From the NCBI RefSeq assembly GCF_046630445.1, contig NC_092334.1, positions 193,074,501-193,138,500 on the forward strand: DNA of 64,000 nucleotides. Direction: 5' to 3'. Below, piece by piece: positions 45,610-56,926 of the stretch. Numbering within the stretch: position 1 is the stretch's first letter; every line of letters starts with the position of its first letter. The DNA is from Rutidosis leptorrhynchoides. Its lineage: Eukaryota > Streptophyta > Magnoliopsida > Asterales > Asteraceae. Position numbers and translations under genes: made by a program. The notes beneath the pieces are model-generated. The model was not told the origin of the DNA. It worked only from the letters and a program-made list of their open reading frames with translations, and did not search any database.

Positions 45610-47684
45610 CTAAATCAGTGTCCTCTTCCTTTTAACTGCTTTGGACTTAGTAACAATATCCTCTTCATCGGAATCAGGATATCCACCATTCATTTCTTCT
45701 ATCTCTTTGGACAATTCTTCCTCCGTTAATTCATATTCCCACATTATATCAGCTCCTCTAGATGCTACATATTCATGAATTGCTTCTCTTCCAAGATGTT
45801 CTCTTTCAGATATACCCTTAACAGTTTCTCTAAACTTATTATACTCTGGATCATTTTCTCTAGGTCCTTTATCAAAATCATACTCAGACCCATCAGAACC
45901 ATCACTGTCATCTTCATTAATAAAAGTGACTGCATTTACTTTCTTAACGCAAACCCCCTTAGAAACTTCGGATTCATTAGGAACTTTACCCTTGAAAAGT
46001 TTGAATAACTTATTAACATTGCACTCTAAGTTTTGAATGGACGCTTGATGATTATTTTGCACTTGGGAAAGTTGAGCCTTTATGTTATCATTAGCTTCAT
46101 TTTGATTTTTGATGAAAGTTAGAATGCTTTCTTCAAGATTAGACTTCTTGTCTGTCTGAGCATTAGCAGAATTTGGAATGAAGGGTGCTCTAACAGGAAA
46201 GAAACCAGGTGGGTTTTTATTATTAGCAGGATAAGGTGTATTATAATTATTTCGGTAGTTCGGGTTTCCTTGGAATTGATTCACATATGAAACATTCTCG
46301 ACTTGCTCCATAGTAAGACTAGCAACACAATCTTTAGTGGCATGAGGACCTTGGCATCTTTCACAACCTACCTTAATCATATGCATCTCTTTAGTAAGCT
46401 TTTCAATCTACTTCCTAGATTACCTAATTGCACATTCATAGCCTTAACCATATCTTCAGAATCATAACTAACAGATTTTACCGAACGAGAAATGTATAAG
46501 TCTTGGTGCCATTCATGGGAATGGGCAGCCAACTTATTAATCAATGTTTCAGCTTCTTCGGCAGTTTTACTCATAATGTTTCCTCCAGCAGATATATCAA
46601 TCTCTTTTCTTGTAACAATATCACAACCCTTATAGAAAGTAGTTACCTTTTTAAACTTATCCAAACTATGTTGTGGACAACCTCTAAGCATTTGACCAAA
46701 TCGTACCCAAGCAGAATAAAGAGACTCGTTAGTTTTCTGACGAAAATTAGCAATGTCAGTTTGAAGGGTGACAGTTTTTGATGCGGGAAAGAATCGAATA
46801 AGAAACTTTTAAACCATCGTATCCCAACTAGTAATATCTCCTTCCGATAACGAGTTTAACCATTCCCTAGCTTCATATTTTAGTGACCATGGGAAGAGAT
46901 GAAGATAAATGACATTACTTTCCACATTATTAATGTTAAACAGATTACAAATATCTTTAAAATTCCAGATGTGAGCATTAGCATCTTCCTTTTCCGTACC
47001 CCTAAATTGGTTATCTTTAAGCAAATGAAAAATAGGACCTTTAATATCAAAATTTTCTTTTATTTCAGGCTGAGTAATAGCATGACCTAATCCTTTCCGA
47101 CCAGCTTTCATTAACGCTTCCATTGAATTTTCAGTAGTCATTTCAATTTCTGAACCAAAAAGAGATCCCAAATTAGAATCAGGACTAGACTTTGAACTAG
47201 ATAATGAATCATCATTAGAAGTAGTTCCTTCGTTGAAAGTTAATTTCTTAACGATATTCGAATCCTTAGAAGGTTTAAATAATATATCAGGATTTGGTAA
47301 CATATCTTGTAAGACTGGTTTCTTAGACCGAGTATTCATGTGATCTAAAATCATAAAAAGAAACGTTTTAGGAGAAAATCTTTTAGACCTTAAAGGATAT
47401 AAATATTTACGTTTTGGGTTTATTCTAATTCCTCTTTTAATATTTAAGAAATATATTAGCATATTAGTAAATTTTAGATTAATAAATATAATAGATATTA
47501 ATGACATAATTAATAACATAAATATTAAATAAAAATTTTTATCGCATAACAACGAATAAACAAACATATGCGGCCTATTGAATTTTTTAATACTTAAGTG
47601 ACTCGTCAGCGTCTTGGTTTGAGCAGGAGCCTTTAAACCGGAACCCCAATAACCCTCCCCTAAAGGAAGACAGTCATCACCCAT
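45610..47684 (-). pseudogene. Gag of element E, broken
   Basis: The likely start is the ATG at 47339 (MNTRSKKPVLQDML); the more upstream hydrophobic frame is leader sequence. The retrotransposon Gag region has HAITQPEIKEN, HIWNFKDICNLFNI, FPWSLKYEAREWLNSL and RGCPQHSLDKFKKV. A TAA at 46809-46811 and a frameshift near 46400 interrupt it. Then comes a compact zinc knuckle (CERCQGPHATKDC, C-x2-C-x3-H-x4-C) and a long acidic tail (EDDSDGSDGSEYDFDKG, ELTEEELSKEIEEM, DSDEED). The acidic extension before the protease is unusually long compared with element F. Confidence 0.85.
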
Positions 47685-47736
47685 TTTTAAGAAATATCAA
47701 TAACCAAAGTATATCCAATTTCCGTATTTACCGCGC

Positions 47737-47754
47737 TTCCCGGCAGCGGCGCCA
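47737..47754 (-). other. Primer-binding site, tRNA-Asp type, element E
   Basis: Minus-strand TGGCGCCGCTGCCGGGAA, six bases from the 5' LTR at 47761. Confidence 0.9.
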
Positions 47755-47760
47755 AAAAGT

Positions 47761-49196
47761 TGATGTGTAAAAGTGTACAGTGTTTAATTTACCTTTCAAA
47801 CTTTTAAATTTATAAAACCTATATTAATACACTTTAACACCTTAACGAGCAACAAAACCCAATCAGAGGTAGTATTTTAGGTTATTGTCCCAAGAGAGCG
47901 TAGATGCGGGTAAGAGTTATTTTATTAAATAGTTTAATTCTTATTAAAGAATTAAAGATATTTTTTTATGTCTTTTATGGATAGATTCTTATCTCTTAGG
48001 AAAGAGATGATTTAATATCGACAAAATAATAAAATATAAAGCAAGAAATAAAGATTTAAAATAACAATTATAAAAGAGAAGTGATTACAAGGACGTGTGA
48101 ATCATAAGGGAATATTAATTATTTCATAACCTATATTAATAAATAGTAAGATAACAATCATAGACCAATCATTATCCCTGAAAGGTTAAGCTAAATGTCG
48201 CATATCATTCATAAGGTAGGACCTAAAGCATACATTAACTAAGTGATGTTCATAGCTAATGTCTTCATTCATAGCATTAAAATAATCACATGATAAATAT
48301 TACCTAAACCTGATGTGGATCCAAGGCAACATTTAATTAGACTGACAAATTATAAAAGCTAATAAACTTAATCAGATCAACTCAAGTTACTAGCTGAAAG
48401 TTAATCTTAATCAGGTTCTCATGCAATTGACAATTAAACACACATAAACAAAGGTTCTTCGATTAAGCCGAACAATAATGAATTCTATTATATAAGCGTG
48501 ATTCAAGTTCAACTAGTTAAGTAACTACCAATGATGTTTACCTGATTTTCATGCAATCCAAACACTATATTTGATGGACTAGATCTAAACAAGTGATATG
48601 AATCGAATAAAAGATCATAGAATCAATTACTAGTTAATCCTAGATTCATAATATTTAATCATTAAGCATGGCAAACAAGTTATTAAATCATGGCAGAAAT
48701 AAACAGTTTAAATAATTATCACAGAAATATGAACATACAGATCTGGAAAAGAACCAGAAAATATACGCACTGAAGCACGAAGCCGGCGGCTTCCTTCCCA
48801 CCAAGTCGGCGGCTTGGGAGATGAGGCCGGCGGCTTCATCTGTTTCCCAGATAAAGTTCAGTTTTCATCCAAGTAACCACTATGAACGTTTAGTTCATAG
48901 TTGAAGACGAACATAAACGAATACAATAAATAAAATAGGTAAAATAATAAAATAATGATAGGATCATAACTTAAAAAGAAGGTAGATGTAAAATAACTTG
49001 AATTAAAAACTTGAATCGTGATTACAATGAATAAATCTAACCTAAGAGTTTAGAGAAAACCCTAAAAAAATGACCTAACCAGAATTATTGAATTCTGAAA
49101 ACTAATACTTATGAAAACTGAGACCAGAGGCATGTATTTATAACATTCTCGGACGGTGGTCAAGCCAGCGGCGTCAGTGGGAAGCCGACGGCTTGC
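47761..49196 (-). repeat. 5' LTR of element E, truncated by element F
   Basis: Aligns with 41894-43344 and ends in ..gccgacggcttgc. The 3' LTR continues cttgagtcgg after the same position, so F inserted exactly here. TATA box at 49135-49142 (minus). Confidence 0.9.
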
Positions 49197-49661
49197 TGAT
49201 AATGCTAAAAACGAACATATATTTCATAGCATTATCCCTCAAGAAATACAAGCTTTTAGTTGCAATTGTTCTATTTACAAATGATATTAGTTTAAATAAT
49301 AAAAGATGAAGACAAAAGACAGATTCGACGAATTGAAGACGCAAACGACCAAAAAACTCAAAAGTACAAAGTACAATCAAAGTGGTTCAAATTATTGATG
49401 AGAAACGTCTCAAAATTACAAGAGTACAAGACGCAAAACGCAAAATACAAGATATTAAATTGTACGCAAGGACGTTCGAAAATCCAGAACCGGAACTAGA
49501 GTCAACTCTCAACGCTCGAAGTAACGGACTAAAAATTACAAGTCAACTATGCACATGAATATAATATAATATATAATTAATTCTTAAAATTATATATATA
49601 TTATATTATATTTATAAAACCGTCGGCAAGAAGCAAACAACATATGTGAGCTGTCCCAGCT

Positions 49662-49711
49662 GGCCATGCGATCGCATGGCCAGGAAGAAGGAATTCCATG
49701 CGATCGCATGG
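49662..49711 (+). promoter_or_regulatory. CATGCGATCGCATG palindrome pair with TATA box downstream, LTR F
   Basis: A perfect 20-bp palindrome GGCCATGCGATCGCATGGCC (49662-49681) and a 16-bp palindrome CCATGCGATCGCATGG (49696-49711), centres 32 bp apart, lie 21 bp upstream of TATAAAAG at 49733. Each carries the CpG-rich core GCGATCGC. The placement is that of an upstream promoter element. Confidence 0.8.
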
Positions 49712-49794
49712 CCCTGAAATGTTGGCCACATCTATAAAAGGCGACGAGTTTCAGCGAACAAAAACACATCTTTATCTATCTCTCTATCTCAACG

Positions 49795-49906
<112 letters not shown>

Positions 49907-50410
49907 ATAGTGCTTCAAACGAACATATATTTAGTCACAATATCATCCCAATATGTAAAGTTTTTAGTTGTAATTATTCTATTTTTAAGTTGTAATCGTT
50001 TAAATAAATAAATGTGAAGACAAAGCACGAAGATTAAAGAATTGAAGAAAAAGTGTCACTAAAGCCTGAAAAGTGCCACTAAAGCCATAGTGCACTTAAA
50101 AGTGCCACTAAAAGTGAGTTAAAGACTTGCGCGGATTTTGGGAGTTAAGGAAAATAATTTTTTGTGCAAATTACAAATTGCGAAATGCAAAGTACAAGAT
50201 ATTAAATAGTACGAAAGGACGTTCGAAAATCCGGAACCGGGGCCTGAGCCAACTATCAACGCGCGACGCAACGGAGTGAAAATTATGAGTCAACTATGCA
50301 CAAGAATATAATATAATATTTAACTAATTATATAAATTATTTATATATTATATATATTTAAAAATAACATCGACTAGCTAGAAAACAAAATGATATGAGC
50401 TGGATTCCTG

Positions 50411-50460
50411 GGCCATGCGATCGCATGGCCAGCATGACCAATTTCCATGCGATCGCATGG
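50411..50460 (+). promoter_or_regulatory. CATGCGATCGCATG palindrome pair with TATA box downstream, solo LTR
   Basis: GGCCATGCGATCGCATGGCC (50411-50430) and CCATGCGATCGCATGG (50445-50460), centres 32 bp apart, 24 bp before TATAAAA at 50484-50490. The arrangement is the same as at 49662, although the 14-bp spacer sequence differs. Confidence 0.8.
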
Positions 50461-50539
50461 AGGCCTGTAGCTGGCAACATTACTATAAAAAGGCAGTTTT
50501 GTCGAACGAAATATATACTTTTTTCAATCTCTCCCTCTG

Positions 50540-50541
<2 letters not shown>

Positions 50542-50622
<81 letters not shown>
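50542..50622. repeat. (TA)n microsatellite in the solo LTR
   Basis: About 40 TA units at the same relative LTR position as 49797-49904. Confidence 0.97.
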
Positions 50623-50625
<3 letters not shown>

Positions 50626-51786
50626 TAGGGTAGTTTTATATTAGTTAGTTTGGGTTATGTAACGGTTAATTTACGGGTTCTAAAGTCAAAATTCTGTCCG
50701 TGTAAAGCTACGCGATAAATAATCAATGTAAGTTATGTTCACCTTTTTAAATTAATGCCTTGTAACTAAGTTGTTATTATGCTTATTTGAACCGAAGTAA
50801 TCGTGATGTTGGGCTAAATACTAAGATTGGGTAATTGGGATTTGTACCATAATTGGGGTTTGGACAAAAGACCGACACTTGTGGAAATTAGGCTATGGGC
50901 TATTAATGGGCTTTATATTAACTAAATGGTACCTAGTTAAATTAATATAAAGACTTATAATTTGACGTATTTATATTTAACCACATACGCTTGACTGGGT
51001 ACGGTAGGCGGGATATCTATAAATACCAATAATTATTCATTTAACCGGACACGGGGATGGTTTAATAGTTAATAGACTCATTGAAACAGGGGTGGATTAC
51101 ATACAAGGGTAATTGGTGTAATTGTTAACAAAGTATTAAAACCTTGGATTACACGCCGTCAATAACCTGGTGTAATCATCAAACAAAGTTTTAAGACCTT
51201 GTTACAGTTCGAATCCCCAATTAGTTGGAATATTTGACTTCGGGTATAAGGTTAAATTTGCCAAGCATTTTATAATTATGACCGATGAACTATTATGGTC
51301 AAAAACCAGATAGGTCTCAAATAAATCCAGGACAAAGGACAATTAACCCAGGGTAATAAATTATATTCAAAACGTGAAACATCATGGTTATGGAAGTTTA
51401 AATAAGCATAATTATTTTATTTTATATTTCATCGTACCTTTAATTATCGTTATTTATATTTTGCATTAGGTTTTAATTGTGACTTAAAATATAAAATCGA
51501 CAAACCGGTCATTAAACGGTAAACCCCCTTTTATATATTATTATATATAATTATATATATATTGTACAAATATAATTGTTTAAAAATATAGTGTAAAATA
51601 AGTCGTCTCCCTGTGGAACGAACCGGACTTACTAAAAACTATACTACTCTACGATTAGGTACACTTCCTATAGTGTTGTAGCAAAGTTTAGGTATATCCA
51701 TCTGTAAATAAACTAATTAAAACTTGTATCAATTTGTAACGTATTTCATATTAAAAATAATAGTATTTCGTACCCCTTCGCTCACA

Positions 51787-51796
<10 letters not shown>

Positions 51797-51846
<50 letters not shown>

Positions 51847-52841
51847 TTTAATTTATTTTTAATAATAATAAGGGTATGTTAGCGAATGTTGTAAGGGTGT
51901 AAGTCAAAATTCTGTCCGTGTAACGCTACACTATTTTTAATCATTGTAAGTTATGTTCAACCCTTTTAAATTAATGTCTCGTAGCTAAGTTATTATTATG
52001 CTTATTTAAGCCGAAGTAATCATGATGTTGGGCTAAAATATTAAAATTGGGTAATTGGGCTTTGTACCATAATTGGGGTTTGGACAAAAGAACGACACTT
52101 GTGGAAATTAGACTATGGGCTATTAATGGGCTTTATATTTGTTTAATTAAATGATAGTTTGTTAAATTAATATAAAGATTTACAATTGGACGTACCTATA
52201 AATAACCATATACACTCGATCGGACACGATGGGCGGGATATTTATAAGTACTAATAATCGTTCAATTAACCGGACACGGGAATGGATTAATAGTCAATGG
52301 ACTTATTAAAATAGGGGTGAATTATATACAAGGACACTTGCTGTAATTATAGTTTAAGTCCCCAATTAGTTGGAATATTTGACTTCGGATATAAGGATAA
52401 TTTGACGAGGACACTCGCACTTTATATTTATGACTGATGGACTGTTATGGACAAAACCAGACGGACATATTGAATAATCCAGGACAAAGGACAATTAACC
52501 CATGGTAATAAACTAAAATCAACAAGTCAAACATCATGATTACGGAAGTTTAAATAAGCATAATTCCTTTATTTCATATTTAATTGCACTTTTAATTATC
52601 GCACTTTAATTTATTGTCATTTTAATTATTGTATTTTTTAATTATCGCAATTTTATTTATCGTCATTTTATTTATCGCACTTTTATTTATCGCAATTTCA
52701 TTATCGTTATTTACTTTACGCTTAAAATTAAGTTATATTTATTTTTAATTTTTTACATTAGGTTTTAACTGCGACTTAAGTTTTAAAATCGACAAACCGG
52801 TGATTAAACGGTAAAAACCCCCTTTTATAATAATAATACTA

Positions 52842-52905
<64 letters not shown>

Positions 52906-53180
52906 AATATAGTTTTTTGAAAATATAGCGTTAAACTTGGCTAAGATCCCTGTGGAACGAACCGGACTTACTAAAAACTATACTACTGTACGATTAGGTA
53001 CAATCGCTGTAGCGGTGCTCGATTTCTAGCCCTTGCTTACTCTAAGATAGAAGGCATCTTGTTGTAGCAAGGTTTAGGTATATCTATTCTATAAATAAAT
53101 AAATATCTTGTGTAAAATTGTTTAATAGTATTTTGTAGTAAAAATATAACTATTTCGTATACACACCTCGCATAACATCA
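51797..53180 (+). repeat. 5' LTR of element F, right part
   Basis: Resumes in the TA tract (to 51844) and runs through caaaattctgtccgtgtaa and gaaccggacttactaaaaac to CATAACATCA at 53180, adjoining the primer site. A second (TA)n is at 52843-52902. At 52565-52740 there is a stretch of degenerate tttaattatcgca..ttttatttatcgt repeats (about ten units). Confidence 0.87.
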
Positions 53181-53188
53181 AGTATTTT

Positions 53189-53206
53189 TGGCGCCGCTGC
53201 CGGGGA
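53189..53206 (+). other. Primer-binding site, tRNA-Asp type, element F
   Basis: TGGCGCCGCTGCCGGGGA, eight bases after the LTR end at 53180. Confidence 0.93.
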
Positions 53207-53233
53207 ACTTGCTTAAACGCCGGAAGCAAAACG

Positions 53234-53314
<81 letters not shown>

Positions 53315-54490
53315 GATTTTTAATTTACTTTTGTAACAATACGTTTTAATTTTTAAAAAAAATAATACAAAAATATAAAAACAAAAACAAAAAATATATA
53401 TTTTTAAGAATTGTTCAAAATATATAAATTATAAAGTATTTTTATTTTTAGTTTGTAAAAATATAAGTTTTTATTTCATTTATATAAATATTTTATATAA
53501 TTATTAAAACAGAAAAAATATATAAAAGTATACGGGCCACTACACTGTAGCAGCCCAACTTCTGGCCTGCTATCTTAAGCCATGCGACCGCATGGTATTA
53601 CAACGGTTAGCTCATGCGATCGCATGAGCGGATTTGACACGCCTGGTACCTGGTACGACCAATTTAGGGTTAGATTAATTTAATTATTATTATTAATTAA
53701 TAACCCTAATTAGGTTTAGTATATTTTATTATTTAGTTTAGTTTTATTTAATTTATAATATTTAGTTATAATTAGTTTTAATAATTACTAAATTAATACT
53801 TTTATAAAATAAATAATATAAAAATAATATTTTTATAAAAATTAGTAATTTTATCAATTTTTGTCTCTTTTTATAAATTGTATATTTTTATTATTTAGTA
53901 CGTAATTTGTATTTTTTCGTTCGTATTTAGTTTTAAGTCATAGTTTTTGCCATAGTTATTTTTATTTCTAGATTTTTAGACTTTGCCGTAAAATCCCTTA
54001 AGTGCTTTTTCTTTAGACTAAGATTTAGGTGCTTTAGAATTTGGGATGCTTTTTTAAGATTTTAGTACCTTTTTAAGTTTATACCGTTTTGGATATAGAA
54101 TTTCTTTAAGCTTTAATATCTTTAGACGTAACTTTTAATTTTTAGTTTTTAGACTTTTAAGTTTCGACGTGCTACGTTCTTTTTATTATTTTTCGACCTT
54201 TTATTTTTCGACGATTTTCAACGCGCTCTTTTTCTTTCTTATTTCTCGACGCTCTAGATTTTTAGGACATAGAATTTTCTATTTCTTCTTTAAAATTTCT
54301 TTAAACTTCAACGAAAAATTATTTTAAGCGGTTAAATTGATAGACATCCAAAATTTTCTGGTTCGTAGTAATAGTTGGATTTGTTAGTGGCGAGTTGTGG
54401 GCTTCTGATTTAAAGGGTCCTGGCTACCTGCTGCATCTATTGGCTATTCGAAACATTCACCACCTTTTATACGTTCACCACCTTTCATTG
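53207..54490 (+). other. Leader of element F
   Basis: AT-rich, with a (TA)n tract (53235-53311) just after the primer site, a palindrome pair at 53580-53628, and a long U-rich region (53700-54340). No ORF. Near 54465-54537 the block ttcaccaccttttatacg occurs twice in tandem and leads into gag. Confidence 0.7.
53580..53628 (+). promoter_or_regulatory. Palindrome pair in the leader of element F
   Basis: CCATGCGACCGCATGG (53580-53595, one mismatch from perfect) and CTCATGCGATCGCATGAG (53611-53628, perfect), centres 32 bp apart. Flanks and spacer differ from those in the LTRs, so only the palindromes and their distance are shared. Confidence 0.75.
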
Positions 54491-54491
54491 A

Positions 54492-55985
54492 ATGCACCGA
54501 GCAAAACGTTCACCACCTTTTATACGTTCACCACCTGTAACTCGATCAAGACATCTAACCAATATTGTCGCCATTGATTTTTCTTTAGAATCGTCATCCA
54601 GTCGACCAAGTACTCCAATTCAAATTTTCGATAATCCATTTTTTGAACCCGACCTCACAATTGAGAATCTGGAGGATATTCAAGGACAATTCAGAGATCC
54701 TGAACCACTAATCTTTCCTCCGGAACCACCAATCATTCAAACACAGATTGTTGAGGAACAACCCATTAAATCAGAATCCTCTAGTGATTCAGATTCAACA
54801 AACTCAATCATGGAAAATCTGGAACTTCTAAGTATGGAAGACCGAATGCGAGCTAAACGCACTGGCTAAGGTCACGCAATTACTCAACCAGACATTAATG
54901 CGCCAGATTATGAAATAAAAGGACAAATTTTACACATGGTAACTAATCAATGCCAATTTAGTGGTGCGCCGAAGGAAGATCCAAACGAACATCTTCGTAC
55001 CTTTAATAGGATCTGTACTCTATTTAAAATAAGAGAAGTGGAGGATGAACAGATATATCTCATGTTATTTCCCTGGACTTTAAAGGGAGAAGCCAAAGAT
55101 TGGTTGGAATCGTTACCTGAAGGGGCGATTGATACATGGGACGTTTTAGTTGAAAATTTTCTTAAACAATTCTTTCTGGCATCTAAAGCCGTAAGACTTC
55201 AAGGAGAAATTGTTACGTTCACACAAAATCCAAATGAAACTCTATATGAAGCATGGACAAGATTTGGAAAGTTATTGAGAGGATGTCCGCAACATGGTTT
55301 AGACACTTGTCAAATAGTACAAATATTCTACCAAGGATGCGACATCACTACAAGAAAAGACATCGATATAGCATCTAGTGGTTCCATTATGAAGAAAACC
55401 GCAACTGACGCTTACAAAATTATTGATAACACTGCTTCCCACTCACATGAGTGGCACCAAGAAAAAGATATCGTTAGATCATCTAAACCAGCTAGAGCCG
55501 ATTCTAGCCATGACTTTGATTCCATTTCCGCAAAGATAGATGCTGTTGAAAGATGAATGGAAAAGATGACTAAAGATATTCACTCAATACGAATTAGTTG
55601 TGAGCAGTGTGGAGGACCACATTTGACAAAAGATTGTCTCAGTATTGAACAAACAATGGAATAAAGAGAGAATGTTTCATACATGAACCAAAGGCCTGGA
55701 AATAATTATCAGAATAATTATCAACCGCCAAGACCAATCTACAATCAAAATCAGAATTATAACTGAAATGTTCCATACAACAATCAACAAGGTCCTAGCA
55801 ATCAGCAAGTATCCAACAATACTTACAATCAGCAAAGGCCTATTTTTCAAAACAAACCACCACAAACCGATGATAAAAAGCCAAATTTAGAAGATATGAT
55901 GTCAAAGCTAGTTGAATCTCAAACTCAATTTTTCACATCTCAGAAACAAACGAATGAACAAAATGCTCAAGCATTTTGAAATTAA
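54492..55985 (+). pseudogene. Gag of element F, several stops
   Basis: One frame runs from about 54492. It has an acidic/Pro N-terminus, a TAA at 54867-54869, then the Gag capsid-like region (KEDPNEHLRTFNRICTLFKI, FPWTLKGEAKDWLESL, RGCPQHGLDTCQIVQIFYQG), open to a TGA at 55554. Further on in the same frame are the compact knuckle CEQCGGPHLTKDC and an Asn/Gln-rich tail with stops at 55662 (TAA), 55764 (TGA), 55977 (TGA) and 55983 (TAA). All five after the capsid region can be explained by one C-to-T or G-to-A change from CGA, CAA or TGG. Confidence 0.87.
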
Positions 55986-56015
55986 CAAGCTTCTATTCAA
56001 AATCTGGAACAAGAA

Positions 56016-56915
56016 GTGAGCAACCTAGCAAGGTTAATAGGTAAAAGAAAACTGGGAAGTCTACATAGTGATACAAATGCTAACCTCCGGAATGAAACAG
56101 CTAAATCCATTACCACAAGAAGTGGTATTACAATTAAACCACCTGAAATACCTATAATTTCTGATGACTCTATTCCTACTCCACAAGAACCACAACCTGA
56201 GCAAGATAAGGAAACAGAACCGGTAGTTGAAAAAGTTAATGAAGATAACATAGTTAAGGCTAAATCTTATGTTAAACCATACCAACCACCACTTCCTTAC
56301 CCGAGTAAAATGAGAAAAGAAAGACTTGAAGCCGAGCAATCCAAATTCTTGGATATGTTTAAACAAATAAATGTTAATCTTCCTTTCATTGACGTGATTT
56401 CAGGAATGCCTAGATATGCTAAATTCTTGAAAGATCTAATCACAAATAGAAAGAAAATGGAAGAACTCTCGGCTGTTACTATGAATGCTAATTGTTCTGC
56501 AGTGCTATTGAATAAGATACCAGAAAAACTTTCAGATCCAGGAAGTTTCACAATTCCATGTTTTCTGGGTAGTCTTAGTTCAATAGAAGCATTGGCAGAC
56601 TTAGGTGCCAGTATAAATTTAATGCCGTATTCACTATACGCTAAACTAGACCTTGGAGAATTGAAACCAACACGAATAAGCATACAACTAGCCGATCGAT
56701 CCGTAAAATATCCTAGAGGAATAATGGAGAACATGCTAGTTAAAGTTGGTACTTTAGTATTTCCAGTAGATTTTGTTATTCTGGACATGGAAGAAGATTC
56801 TCGAGTTCCTCTAATATTAGGAAGACCATTCTTAAACACGGCCAAAGCAATAATAGACGTGTTTGGTAAGAAACTGACCCTAAGTATAGAGGACGAGAGT
56901 GTTACATTTTTTTAG
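56016..56915 (+). pseudogene. Protease region of element F
   Basis: Same frame as gag. The linker KSITTRSGI..PPE and PYPSKMRKERLEAEQSKFLD motif (typical Athila) precede the protease core: SIEALADLGASINLMPYSLY with an intact D-L-G-A, and DSRVPLILGRPFLNTAKAII. It ends at a TAG at 56913 near FF; the following linker reads in another frame. Confidence 0.87.
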
Positions 56916-56926
56916 TTAATAGAGCC

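Larger units (their letters stand above)
41894..49196 (-). mobile_element. Element E: gag-protease-only LTR element related to Athila
   Basis: LTRs TGATGTG...GTTATCA: 3' LTR 41894-43862 complete, 5' LTR 47761-49196 truncated by element F. tRNA-Asp primer site and AAGTGTGGGAAATT purine tract are present. The interior is only 3.9 kb and encodes Gag and a protease-like domain but no RT, RNase H or integrase, so it is non-autonomous. The LTRs differ by several percent. It sits inside element D (left target candidate gtaac, 41889-41893). Confidence 0.9.

Noticed and set aside
46809..47684. Membrane-like N-terminus of the 291-codon ORF of element E
   Set aside because: The hydrophobic stretch lies upstream of the plausible Gag start at 47339 and is AT-rich leader translated by chance.
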